Shown here: positions 9,159-18,071 of the stretch, piece after piece
Layout: every line of letters starts with the position of its first letter
Numbering within the stretch: position 1 is the stretch's first letter
NCBI GenBank assembly: GCA_947426945.1
Contig: CANEFX010000025.1
Location: 1 to 36,958 of the forward strand
Length of the DNA stretch: 36,958 nt
Origin: an uncultured Bacillota bacterium
Lineage (GTDB): Bacteria > Bacillota > Clostridia > Oscillospirales > Oscillospiraceae
Direction: 5' to 3'
Translations under genes and position numbers: made by a program
Notes under the pieces: generated by a model
Database searches by the model: none
What the model was told of the DNA's origin: nothing
Seen by the model: only the letters and a program-made list of their open reading frames with translations

Positions 9159-9214
9159 TTGACAAGTTCAGAACCTATGAACTATAATACGATAGAGTTC
9201 ATAAGTTCAGAACT
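9159..9214 (+). promoter_or_regulatory. RHH-B promoter with repeated operator motifs
   Basis: TTGACA (9159-9164), 18-base spacer, TATAAT (9183-9188). The spacer contains AGAACCTATGAACT (9170-9183), and further half-sites (GTTCATAAGTTCAGAACT) lie between the -10 and the ribosome site. The density of GTTC/GAAC half-sites over the promoter suggests repression by an RHH dimer, most simply one of the two flanking products. Confidence 0.75.
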
Positions 9215-9233
9215 AAAAAAGGAGGCATATGCC

Positions 9234-9425
9234 ATGGCTGCTGGACCGAAACGGATGACGTTTGCTATTGCGCCCGATATGGAAGCGCCGCTGGATTCTA
9301 TCAAGAAGGAGTTTTTCTATGCTTGCACCCGGTCAGAGATGATAAGGGAGCTTGTGTCGGCCGGTATGCGTGCGATGAAAGCCGAAAAAGCAGAAAAGGA
9401 AAAGCAGTCCGCCAGAGCCGGATAA
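9234..9425 (+). CDS. small ribbon-helix-helix protein (RHH-B)
   Basis: 63 residues. KRMTFAIAPDM is a likely beta-strand, EAPLDSIKKEFF the first helix, and CTRSEMIRELVSAGMRAMKA the second helix of a ribbon-helix-helix fold, followed by a lysine-rich tail (EKAEKEKQSARAG). It resembles RHH-A in layout (the second helix ends ..GM+xxK in both). Start at 9234 is 8 bases after AAAGGAGG; an ATG/AUG-like start further upstream (9159) would lie inside the promoter. No terminator is obvious before ogt at 9640, which has its own promoter. Confidence 0.72.
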   Translation: MAAGPKRMTFAIAPDMEAPLDSIKKEFFYACTRSEMIRELVSAGMRAMKAEKAEKEKQSARAG

Positions 9426-9553
9426 ACGGTGTCCGGAGGACTGTGCAGCTTGAAATAGGATAGGCATTTTACCGGCCCGAGGGGGAAAGGGCCTGTTCTG
9501 ATACCGGATTCAAAATTTAACTGATTTGTACAAAAATCCCGGCGGCCGCCCGC

Positions 9554-9582
9554 TTGATAGCGGTCAGATTGTATGGTACAAT
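9554..9582 (+). promoter_or_regulatory. ogt promoter
   Basis: TTGATA (9554-9559), 17-base spacer, TGG-TACAAT (-10 at 9577-9582, extended). Leader of about 50 bases to the ogt ATG. Confidence 0.7.
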
Positions 9583-9639
9583 AAAAATGACACTGCAATT
9601 TCAGGGCGGTGCCGATGGAGTTATGGACGGAGGCGGGAT

Positions 9640-10206
9640 ATGACAGATATATCGTATTATGATTCCCCTGTCGGCAGACTGCTGCTGGCCGGGCGGGACG
9701 GAAAACTGACTGGCGTGTGGATAGAGGGTCAAAAATATTTTCCAGATTTTTTGGGAGAAGAGATGCGGGAGTGGGCGGATTCTCCCGTCCTCCGGCAGGC
9801 CGGAAGCTGGCTTGACCGCTATTTTGCGGGGGAAAAGCCGGTAGCTGGAGAACTGCCCCTTGCGCCCGCGGGAAGCGATTTCCGAAGAGAGATCTGGCAG
9901 CTTCTGTGCGAAATTCCCTATGGAGAAACGGTCTCCTACCAAGAGATTGCCCAAAGGTTCGCCGCCCGCCGGGGGCTTGTTCGGATGTCCGCCCAGGCGG
10001 TGGGCGGAGCCGTAGGACACAACCCGGTTTCCATTGTCATTCCCTGCCACCGGGTGGTAGGTTCCAACGGGAGCCTGACCGGCTATGCGGGAGGATTGGA
10101 GAGAAAGCTCAGGCTGCTTGCCCATGAGGGCGTGGACACAGAGCGCCTTTTTCTCCCCAAAGGGATTACGGCTGTACGGATTCCCTTCCGCCCAGCCAGT
10201 AGCTGA
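9640..10206 (+). CDS. ogt: methylated-DNA-protein cysteine methyltransferase
   Basis: 188 residues. It repairs O6-alkylguanine by moving the alkyl group to its own cysteine in a single-use reaction. The C-terminal domain has FRREIWQLLCEIPYGETVSY, the helix-turn-helix SAQAVGGAVGHNP (with the Arg finger replaced at or near the usual AxRAVG position: here the local sequence is SAQAVG, so the customary Arg reads Gln), and the active site IPCHRVVGSNGSLTGYAGG with Cys136. Start at 9640 has GGAGGCGGGAT upstream. Its 3' end overlaps the convergent LytTR gene by 41 bases. The Arg-to-Gln change at the nucleotide-flipping finger is worth noting and might reduce activity. Confidence 0.92.
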   Translation: MTDISYYDSPVGRLLLAGRDGKLTGVWIEGQKYFPDFLGEEMREWADSPVLRQAGSWLDRYFAGEKPVAGELPLAPAGSDFRREIWQLLCEIPYGETVSYQEIAQRFAARRGLVRMSAQAVGGAVGHNPVSIVIPCHRVVGSNGSLTGYAGGLERKLRLLAHEGVDTERLFLPKGITAVRIPFRPASS

Positions 10207-10915
10207 GCCATCTCTGTCGGGCCTGAGCGGCTAAGGCCCGGGACAGGGGAATCCGCTTTCCACCGTCCAGAAGAAAGTACCTTTTCTCCGCAGAGATGAC
10301 ATAGAATAGATTGACCGCGAAGCTGGCTCCGCATTGCACAAATCTGGAATCGACCAGCAGGGGGGCGATTACCTCGTGAAAGGTGCCGCGTACCGTCACG
10401 CTGTCCAGCCGCTCTCCGCTGGCCAGGTAATAATGCACCGACCGGCTTGCCAATTCCGCGTACAGGATATCGTCCAGCCGTACCCGGCGCAGGCTGTCCT
10501 TTGTCTTTACCGTGATACAGGCGGCTTTCTGCCGTTCCAGCTCCGCCGCCGCACTGTCCAGCACTGGATACAGCTGTTCCGGGGTAATAGGTTTAATCAG
10601 GTAGTGGAAGGCGCGGGCGGCGTAGGAGTCCACCGCGAATTCCGGAGAGACGGTGAGATAGATAATCAACCCGGAGCTTTCTGTCTCACGCAGGCGGAGT
10701 CCCAAGTCGATTCCGGACAACTCCGGCATCACCACATCCAGCAGGTACAGGTCAAAGGGACCCTCGTCCTCTACCGCGTCCAGCACGGCGAGGGGAGAGG
10801 AAAAGACGGCCGGTTTGACAGTCAGTTCAGGATGGGCCGCCGCGTACCCGCGCAGCAGCGGGACTATGGCGGCGCGCTGTTCTTCGTCGTCGTCGCAGAA
10901 AGCGATTTTAAGCAT
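10166..10915 (-). CDS. LytTR-family response regulator (orphan)
   Basis: 249 residues. N-terminal receiver domain: DDD at 8-10, phospho-acceptor Asp about D60 (YLLDVVMPELSG), Lys in YLIKPI. C-terminal LytTR DNA-binding domain (about 145-245: VKTKDSLRRVRLDDILYAEL, SGERLDSVTVRGTFHEV, FVQCGASFAVNLFYV, KRIPLSRALAAQ). These regulators usually control surface, peptide or virulence genes with a membrane kinase of the HPK10 type; no kinase is adjacent. Start at 10915 follows AGGGAGG by 8 bases. Its 3' end overlaps ogt by 41 bases. It is divergent from the giant pilin gene, so control of the pilus locus is a reasonable inference, not shown. Confidence 0.92.
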   Translation of the reverse strand: MLKIAFCDDDEEQRAAIVPLLRGYAAAHPELTVKPAVFSSPLAVLDAVEDEGPFDLYLLDVVMPELSGIDLGLRLRETESSGLIIYLTVSPEFAVDSYAARAFHYLIKPITPEQLYPVLDSAAAELERQKAACITVKTKDSLRRVRLDDILYAELASRSVHYYLASGERLDSVTVRGTFHEVIAPLLVDSRFVQCGASFAVNLFYVISAEKRYFLLDGGKRIPLSRALAAQARQRWLSYWLGGRESVQP

Positions 10916-11293
10916 GGGAACAACCTCCCTGGGGTGCGGATTTTGCGCAAACCAACACATAATTTTCACATGGTGTAGAAAAGAGAAGTTTATCTGATAC
11001 AATGAAGATACCATGAGAAACGCAGGTGTGTCAAGCGGGATTTGGAGGGGGTACCCCCTCCATCGTTTCCGGGCCGCCGGAAACGATAGTCCCTCGGGAA
11101 TATTCCGCCTCCCGCGGAGGCGCGGGACGGAGTTCCGTAGGAGGGCAGAAGCGTCGGCTGACCGATTGGAAATTAAAGATTTTCGATACATTGTATGTCC
11201 GAGTCGGATGTGGTAAAAGGTTTTATGTAACCCAATCGGGTGTGCGGCGAGGTTTTTTGTCAAATGGTGTCTGTTTGAGTCTGAGGTAGCGTA
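10916..11293. other. 378-bp divergent region upstream of the pilus locus
   Basis: No gene. A TGA-TACAAT extended -10 (10998-11003) points right but has a poor -35. A second weak rightward candidate is TTGTAT-17-TAAAAG (11191-11219, with TGG before the -10). A multi-hairpin repeat occupies 11044-11121. From 11161 an ACCGATTGG/CCAATCGG pair (about 11161-11169 and 11232-11239) could close a ~60-base leader loop. The giant pilin start has GAGG 8 bases upstream. I cannot say which promoter drives the pilus genes. Confidence 0.5.
11044..11121. repeat. multi-hairpin palindromic repeat
   Basis: Three consecutive palindromes: perfect 18-base GGAGGGGGTACCCCCTCC (11044-11061); ATCGTTTCCGG/CCGGAAACGAT around GCCG (11062-11087); and GCCTCC-CGC-GGAGGC (11107-11121). 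No T-run follows, so it reads as a dispersed repeat rather than a terminator. Confidence 0.65.
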
Positions 11294-14200
11294 ATGGAAA
11301 AGAGATGTTTAGACAACAGAAACAGTGGATTTTCCATGGTGGAGATGCTGGCAGTGGTGGCAATCCTCATCATTCTGCTGGGTATTTCCATGGTGTCTGT
11401 GGCACATTACCGGGATTTGCTGAAGATCACCGAGCTGGATAACGCGGCCCGGGAGATTTATATGGCCGCCGAGAACAGGGCGGTGCTGCTGTCCGGGGCC
11501 CGGAGGTTGAACAGTCAGGTTGGTAAGGCGGGCACGCCAACAAAGCTGACCGGACGGGCCGGGGACGGTGAGGCGGCGGGACTGTACTGTGTGTCCAAAA
11601 CCGGTGTAGAGAATTCCGGAGAGCTGCTGACCCTTGGGAGCATTGACCCGGCCCTGCTGGACGGCGATTTTTATATTGTCTACGACCTGGATGGCGGCAG
11701 CGTCACCGACGTGTTTTACGCTGAGTCCTCCCTGTCCAGCCTTATAGACGGCGGTTTCGATGCGTTTTATGCCGACTGGGCCAAGAGCCGTTCCGAGCGG
11801 TTAAAAATGAAGGACGAGATGCTGGTGGGCTGGTACAGCGGTCAGGCGGCCCAGAGCGGAATTTTTCAGCCCGATCCCCCTCCGGACAAGGTTAAGCTCT
11901 GGGTGCGGATCAAAAATGGCGAGGAGCTCACTGTAGAAGTCGGGTACAAAGGAGCCCCCGGTCCGGCGGAACTGTCGGTAAAGCTGGGGAACCTTGATCT
12001 GGCGGATCCCAATAAACAGGATTCAATATATGGCGACCGCAAAAGAGAGGAAAAGCCCGATCCCAGCGGCAAGTCCTATAGCTGTATCTGGGTGCTGGAC
12101 AGCCTGACGAAAGAAGAATGGAAGTTTAGCGAATTAGGCGTGAGCGGCGGCTTCTCTAACGGCGACGACTTTACCGTCACTGCTACGCTTACACCCAAGG
12201 ATGGGACTTCCTTTGCGCCGGTGTCCGCCAGCGACACAAATAACAGTCTGTTCCAGGAGGGGAGCAGCGAAGAGACAGCTTACATCGGATGCCTGCGCCA
12301 TCTGCAAAATCTGGATACCGGCTTTTACCGCTCCGGCGTACAAAACAAGACCTCCGCTGTCCAGACCGACGATATCCGATGCAGAGGCAACGAGACATAT
12401 GGGGATTATGACTTTGTCCCGATTTACAACCCGAAGCTGGAGAGCTACGACGGCCGGGCCAATGAACTCCGGGACCTGTACGTAAGCGGAACAAAATTCA
12501 ACACCCACGCCGGCCTCTTTTCCAGAATGGGGACCGGGACCTCCAATCAGCCGGCGCTGACGGTTTCCAATGTATATCTGATAAACGCCTGTGTAAGTGC
12601 CGCTTCAGGAAGGTACGCCGGCGCGCTGATGGGCGAGGCCCATCAGGGGGCGGAATTTCGCAACTGCCGGGTCTATTGGGATACGGACGGGGGTGCGGTC
12701 GGCCTGAAGGACGCGCTGGGCAGCGACGTGGATGGGTACAGATACAAAGACAGCGGCATATACGGCAAATATGCCGGAGGTCTGGTTGGGTTTATGACGG
12801 GCAGCTGCAGGATAAGCCGTTGCCTGGCCGCCACGCTGGTATATGGAGAGGCTGAGGCGGGCGGTCTGATCGGCCATTATGATTCGAACGATCTCACGAT
12901 CCGCTACTCCTACGCCGACTGCTGCCTGAGCGGAGGCGAGAGCGCCGCCGGGCTGATCGGTCAGCTGCCCGAGGGGAAAGCGGTAGAGCTGATCGACTGC
13001 TACGCGGCGGGATACGTCACGGGCGGGAGCGGGGCCGCCGGGCTGTGCCTGGGCAAGGGAAAGACCACTGCAGAGAACGTATACACGGTGGTGCGGCGCA
13101 TCGGGAGCGGCGACTTTTCGCCCCTGACGGGCGCCCCTTCGGGGGATTCCTTTACAAATACGTACTTCCTGGAGCCGGCGGATTGGGCTTCAACTGATCC
13201 AGCGCCGGCCGGGACAGAAGCCCTGACCTTTTCCGAGATGTCCGACCCGAACCAGAACAGGATGGCAGCGATTGTTGACAGGAGTGAGAAGGGCGACGAT
13301 ACCGCCCGCAGCTTCCGGTGGAAAACCGGGACGGACGGCCAGAGCTACCCATACAACCTTCGCGAGGGTCTGGTGCTGACCGTTTACGACTACCCCGGTC
13401 TGAAGAACATGCCCCATTACGGCGACTGGACCACAGATTTCAAGGGGACCAGTCTGGTTTACTATGAGCAGTATGAGGACGGCTTCTGCGGCGTCTCAGG
13501 CGGAAATATCTACACCCTGGACCCGAAAAAGCATGGGTCCATCCTGTCCGACGGCTACGCCGTGCTGTGCCGGCGGGAGGACGTGGAAAATAAGGGTGCG
13601 GTATCCGTTGACTGTACCTGGTACCGGGATGGAGCGGAAGAAACGGCCGGCAGCGTCTATTCGCAGCAGGTTGACAAGGATTGTTATGACACCGACTGGA
13701 CCAATCTGGAGGGCAAGCCTGTTTACCTGCGCGTTTTTCCTCTGCCCGAGTCGTTGTCTAACAGCGAGTACGCCGAGGACTGCTTTTACCGGTATTTGAA
13801 CATTGCCGTCAGTGCGGGCAGCGGTACGAATGCAGTGAACATGAACGCGCGGGCCTTCTACAATCCCCACTTTGCCGAGACGGCCATACCCATTATCGCG
13901 AAGGACGGCAGCGTCACTGCCGGCAACGTCGCGGAGCTTGCCGGCAATCTGGCAAAGGGCATGTTGGAGATTAAAATCCGCACCCCCCGTCATCTGTACG
14001 ACCTGAGCCGGTTTAAGGAGTACTATACCCGCCGGGACGTATACCGTCAGATACTGGACCTGGACTACGCCCGCTACACCGGGTATAACGGCCTGGTCCA
14101 GGCCAAAGGCGGGAAGCCCTATGCCCAGCAGCCCATCGGCAGATACGGCGAGGCTTTTGCGGGGACCTACAACGGAGATTTCCACAAAATCAAAAACGTG

Positions 14201-17200
14201 GAGCCCGACGTCAAGGAGGCGGCGGAGCGCCGGTACGCGGGTCTCTTCGGCTGCTCAACGGGCACGCTGCGCAACATTGTTTATGAGATGGACCCCCAAA
14301 ATCCGGTGGTAGCCCATCTGGGCAGCGTTGCCGAGAGCCTGTACGTGGGCGCCCTGGTGGGCGGCAACGACGGAGGTATAGTGGATAATTGCGCCGTTTC
14401 GGGGGCGAATCTCCAGGCGCAGGCCTCCGGCGTAAACCTCTACGTGGGGGGCCTTGTGGGGCAGAATAATGGTACGATTCGAAACTGCGCCGCGGAGTTT
14501 GCGAAGCTCAGTGCCGAATGCTACAACTTTGCCAGAGTTTACATCGGCGGTTTGGTGGGGGAGAACGCCCCCTCTCGTTCGGTCAGCACCTCCTACGCGG
14601 TGGGCCGTATCGACACTGCGGTGGACGCTACCATTAAAACGGCCCGTGTCTGCGGTTTTGTGGGGTGGAACTACGGGAGTATTTCCAATTCCTACGCAGC
14701 GGTGGACCTGCGGTCCAGCGGCGAGAATGTAGAGACTTACGGCTTCTGCGGCGTGAGGGCCGGCACACAGAGCGGGACGGCCTACCTGGATCAGGGGAGC
14801 TTTGCCTATCGCGGGACAGCCTACGCCGCCAACTATCGCCGGGACGGCGACAGGGCCAATTCTGCTGTCTACGTGGACCTGGCAAACAGGGATAAGGCCG
14901 ATGAGCTGGGAATGGGCGTACTCTGGACGGGGGAGAAACCGGACCCGGAGAAGGAGTATCCCTATCCTGCCGCCGTAAAGGACGAGAATGGAAATTATGT
15001 TCATTACGGCCAGTGGCCCGAGCCTATGCCTCTGGGTGAGATGGGTATATTCTACTGGGAGAAGCTGGTGATTAACGGCAGAGAGACCTACCACATGAGC
15101 GCCCTGGCAGTGGACCCGGTGAAAAAAACCATTGCCAAGCAGACAAATCTGTCCCAGGTCCACAGCGACAGCGGCGTGGTCACCGACTACGGTTACGGCT
15201 ATTATTCCCAGGAGACGGTCAAGGATGCTGTCTCATTGTCAGTAAGCAATATCGGATATACCGGGTATGTGCCATATGATTCAAGAAAACAGCTTCTAGG
15301 GCTTACAGATATGGTGCCGGGGAATCTGAAGCGGGATGAAAACTCGCGGTCGGATAAAAGAGAAATCGATGCGGAAAACGCCTTGTCAGCTCTGGTAGAC
15401 GGATATGTTTTTCACTGCTGGAATACCTACCGTGAGGCGCCGAAGAGGGCTGATAACAATGCGGATGATTATCGATCCAAAAGAGCCGTGTCCGGCCTGT
15501 GCCTGTTTAAAAAGACTAAAGACGGCGTGCTTGATCCCAACAGCGGAACCTTTACGCTGTCTCAAAGCGGAACCCAGGGAAATCAGACCATCAAGGTGGA
15601 GTTTATTGTCAATCCCCAGTTTGCAGACGCCATGTCGGTGAAGGACAAAGGGGGCTTGACCGTGACCGGCGGCGCGTCTGAAGAGGCCCCCGGCACGGCG
15701 GGCAACCACTACCAGGTGCGCTGCGGCATGCAGCTGCAGGATATCAACTGGTATGACACGGCCTATACCGACGTGCCTGTGGGCCTGGGAGATTACAAGG
15801 TTTACCGCTTCCCCTATTTGAACAAAAGCTATTATTGGGACCAGACCCACGATATTGACTGGGTCAAGGAAAGGAAGTCCTACGATATTCCCGGTGAAAA
15901 AAATGATGACGGCGTATTTTTCCCCATTGCGCAGGGCTTTGCCAGAGACGGTGACATGTCTCTGTCCGGCTGGTTTGGCGGCACCTACGACGGCGGCAGC
16001 TATACCCTGAAAAATTTCAGTATTGGCATAAACGAGAACAACTACCAGATCAATACGATGGGTCTTTTCGGAGTTGTGAAAAACGCTGCGCTGAAGGATA
16101 TTGTGATGTTTTCTGAATCCGGGAACGACGTAGTAACAGTAAGAGGAAGGAGTAAAGATAAGCACGACGACTCTACCAGGCTGAAAGACGATGCGCATGG
16201 CTGGTACGCCGGCGGCGTGCTGGCGGGCGTGGCGCTGAACAGCGAAATTTCCAACTGCGCCGTGGCGGGCTACACCGTCCGGGACGAGACGACCTATGCG
16301 CGCTATAAAGCAGGATATAATTCGGGCTCTTGGCGTCCGCAGTGGAATCCGGCCGAGTTTGACGCAGGCGGAGCTGTCGGCGGCCTGGTAGGGATGACCG
16401 ATGGAGAACTGAAAGGCTGCACGGCGGCCGCCACAATAGAGATATTGTGCGACCACTCAGCTGCTGCTGATCAGGATGGAAAAGGAATGAAGGACGCGCC
16501 TATCCGCGTGGGTGGTCTGGTGGGCTCCACAACAGCCGCTGTGACCAACTGCTACGCCGGCGGAGAGATTATCGTGTCGGAAAAGGCGGACAACGCCAAG
16601 ATCTACGTCGGGCGGATCATCGGCGGTTCGGGTGTAGAGCCGTTTGAGGCAGGTGCAGATAAGAGCAGGTCGGCCAGCGTCAAAAACTGTTACAGCTACC
16701 TGACCCTGCCTGCGGCGGGGAGAATAGTTGATACAGTATATCAAATCGGTGGCCACGGCGGAAGCGGCAGAGACGTGCCACTGTCCAACAACTACTACCT
16801 GAGCGGCACGGCGACGGCAATGACAGACGGCGTCCAGGCCGTCACCTACCGTCAGCTTGCGAATCTGGAGGATATCGACCCCGGCCAGAAGATTTACGAC
16901 AAGCTGAACGCCGGTCAACCCACGAAGCCTTACAGCCCGGTTACCTCTGAGGTGGGCGGACTGGCCGTGGCGGGCCGGTACAGCTACGCGCCCCAGAACC
17001 GGACGGATCTGCAGGGAGTGGATTATCCTTTCCCCACCGTACTCACCCAAACCCGTGTATCGGATGGCAAGAAGTTCAATGTCCATTACGGTGTCTGGAC
17101 GCTCAATGGCATTCAGCGGGAGGCGGGCGGAAAGCCTGTTGAACTGGATATGTTTACCCAAAGGGAATACACAGAAAAGCTGAAGCTGAGCGGAGGCTTT

Positions 17201-17998
17201 TCCACCGATGGAATTTGGTCGGCAGAGGGCGGAGACGGTATTATTCAAGTGTCGATTCCGGAGAAGCCCGGCGGTGCGGAGAATACCCTGACCATAACCG
17301 CCCTCAAAAAGAGCGATACCCCAGCGGCTGTAACGGTGAAGTATACTATGGACAGCGTGGAGTACTCCCTGTCTGTTACCGTCTATGTGACCGCCGTGGT
17401 GGAGCTGCGGCCCAGCACAGTGCGCATTTTCCCCAACGATACCGTGGACGTGGAGTTGACGCCCCATGGCGCCGTCCCGGGCAGCAAGGAGTACATACCG
17501 ATTGACGGCGGCGTGCTGAGCGATATTAAGGTTGCGCCGCTGGGCCAGCCCCTTGCCGCAGTAACGCCGGACGATCCGGACGCAAAGCCCGCCGTCAGGC
17601 TGACCCGGACAGGGGAAGAGGCTGCGGAGAAGCTGATGTGGATGGACGTGACCTATACCTGCACCAAGGACGGTTACGCGGAGGAGAACGTATCTCAGCG
17701 GATCGCGGTCACCCTGCTGGATCTCCCGGAGGGCATGTGGGACGAGAACGGCAGAGTCTGGTACGCCGATTTTAAGGATTATGCGCCCACGGAACTGAAA
17801 GCCGGACTTCCGGAGGGCGCTCTGGAAGGCTTTGAGGTCAAGGTGGATGGAACCGTCGTCACATTGAAAAAAGTGGATCCTGATGCTGAGGTCACAGAGA
17901 ATGCCAGTCTGAAGCTCTCCCTGACCATGGACGGCCTGGTCCACGAGCTCACCGTCGCCGTGCCGCCGCCTGAGAAGAAAGAGGAGCCCGTGCCCTAG
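11294..17998 (+). CDS. giant type IV prepilin-adhesin with GLUG/beta-helix modules
   Basis: 2234 residues in one uninterrupted frame. N-terminus: basic leader, prepilin peptidase site SG|FSMVEML (cleavage after G12, Glu5 of the mature form = E17), hydrophobic helix to about 38 and an amphipathic pilin helix to about 65, so it should enter a pilus. A pilin-like domain and an Ig-like stretch (about 195-310) follow. Then come three large modules, each opening with a HL/QL-type line (IGCLRHLQNL, about 331; IRTPRHLYDL, about 897; VRCGMQLQDI, about 1474) and each closing with YP...HYGxW (about 708, 1237, 1931). Within them are about eleven GLUG repeats, e.g. GGLVGQNNGTIRNC (about 1052), GGLVGFMTGSCRISRC (495), GGLVGSTTAAVTNCY (1738). 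The C-terminal ~290 residues are Ig-like (TVRIFPNDTVDVELTP) and end in a proline/lysine tail without LPXTG. It is the first gene of the minor-pilin group. Adhesin function is inferred from GLUG proteins. Confidence 0.88.
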   Translation: MEKRCLDNRNSGFSMVEMLAVVAILIILLGISMVSVAHYRDLLKITELDNAAREIYMAAENRAVLLSGARRLNSQVGKAGTPTKLTGRAGDGEAAGLYCVSKTGVENSGELLTLGSIDPALLDGDFYIVYDLDGGSVTDVFYAESSLSSLIDGGFDAFYADWAKSRSERLKMKDEMLVGWYSGQAAQSGIFQPDPPPDKVKLWVRIKNGEELTVEVGYKGAPGPAELSVKLGNLDLADPNKQDSIYGDRKREEKPDPSGKSYSCIWVLDSLTKEEWKFSELGVSGGFSNGDDFTVTATLTPKDGTSFAPVSASDTNNSLFQEGSSEETAYIGCLRHLQNLDTGFYRSGVQNKTSAVQTDDIRCRGNETYGDYDFVPIYNPKLESYDGRANELRDLYVSGTKFNTHAGLFSRMGTGTSNQPALTVSNVYLINACVSAASGRYAGALMGEAHQGAEFRNCRVYWDTDGGAVGLKDALGSDVDGYRYKDSGIYGKYAGGLVGFMTGSCRISRCLAATLVYGEAEAGGLIGHYDSNDLTIRYSYADCCLSGGESAAGLIGQLPEGKAVELIDCYAAGYVTGGSGAAGLCLGKGKTTAENVYTVVRRIGSGDFSPLTGAPSGDSFTNTYFLEPADWASTDPAPAGTEALTFSEMSDPNQNRMAAIVDRSEKGDDTARSFRWKTGTDGQSYPYNLREGLVLTVYDYPGLKNMPHYGDWTTDFKGTSLVYYEQYEDGFCGVSGGNIYTLDPKKHGSILSDGYAVLCRREDVENKGAVSVDCTWYRDGAEETAGSVYSQQVDKDCYDTDWTNLEGKPVYLRVFPLPESLSNSEYAEDCFYRYLNIAVSAGSGTNAVNMNARAFYNPHFAETAIPIIAKDGSVTAGNVAELAGNLAKGMLEIKIRTPRHLYDLSRFKEYYTRRDVYRQILDLDYARYTGYNGLVQAKGGKPYAQQPIGRYGEAFAGTYNGDFHKIKNVEPDVKEAAERRYAGLFGCSTGTLRNIVYEMDPQNPVVAHLGSVAESLYVGALVGGNDGGIVDNCAVSGANLQAQASGVNLYVGGLVGQNNGTIRNCAAEFAKLSAECYNFARVYIGGLVGENAPSRSVSTSYAVGRIDTAVDATIKTARVCGFVGWNYGSISNSYAAVDLRSSGENVETYGFCGVRAGTQSGTAYLDQGSFAYRGTAYAANYRRDGDRANSAVYVDLANRDKADELGMGVLWTGEKPDPEKEYPYPAAVKDENGNYVHYGQWPEPMPLGEMGIFYWEKLVINGRETYHMSALAVDPVKKTIAKQTNLSQVHSDSGVVTDYGYGYYSQETVKDAVSLSVSNIGYTGYVPYDSRKQLLGLTDMVPGNLKRDENSRSDKREIDAENALSALVDGYVFHCWNTYREAPKRADNNADDYRSKRAVSGLCLFKKTKDGVLDPNSGTFTLSQSGTQGNQTIKVEFIVNPQFADAMSVKDKGGLTVTGGASEEAPGTAGNHYQVRCGMQLQDINWYDTAYTDVPVGLGDYKVYRFPYLNKSYYWDQTHDIDWVKERKSYDIPGEKNDDGVFFPIAQGFARDGDMSLSGWFGGTYDGGSYTLKNFSIGINENNYQINTMGLFGVVKNAALKDIVMFSESGNDVVTVRGRSKDKHDDSTRLKDDAHGWYAGGVLAGVALNSEISNCAVAGYTVRDETTYARYKAGYNSGSWRPQWNPAEFDAGGAVGGLVGMTDGELKGCTAAATIEILCDHSAAADQDGKGMKDAPIRVGGLVGSTTAAVTNCYAGGEIIVSEKADNAKIYVGRIIGGSGVEPFEAGADKSRSASVKNCYSYLTLPAAGRIVDTVYQIGGHGGSGRDVPLSNNYYLSGTATAMTDGVQAVTYRQLANLEDIDPGQKIYDKLNAGQPTKPYSPVTSEVGGLAVAGRYSYAPQNRTDLQGVDYPFPTVLTQTRVSDGKKFNVHYGVWTLNGIQREAGGKPVELDMFTQREYTEKLKLSGGFSTDGIWSAEGGDGIIQVSIPEKPGGAENTLTITALKKSDTPAAVTVKYTMDSVEYSLSVTVYVTAVVELRPSTVRIFPNDTVDVELTPHGAVPGSKEYIPIDGGVLSDIKVAPLGQPLAAVTPDDPDAKPAVRLTRTGEEAAEKLMWMDVTYTCTKDGYAEENVSQRIAVTLLDLPEGMWDENGRVWYADFKDYAPTELKAGLPEGALEGFEVKVDGTVVTLKKVDPDAEVTENASLKLSLTMDGLVHELTVAVPPPEKKEEPVP

Positions 17999-18071
17999 GG
18001 GGCGGCCTCTGCGCCGCCTGAGCAGGGACCGGCCCCTGGACGGCCCGCCGTAAGAGAGGAGGGAGCCCCCT

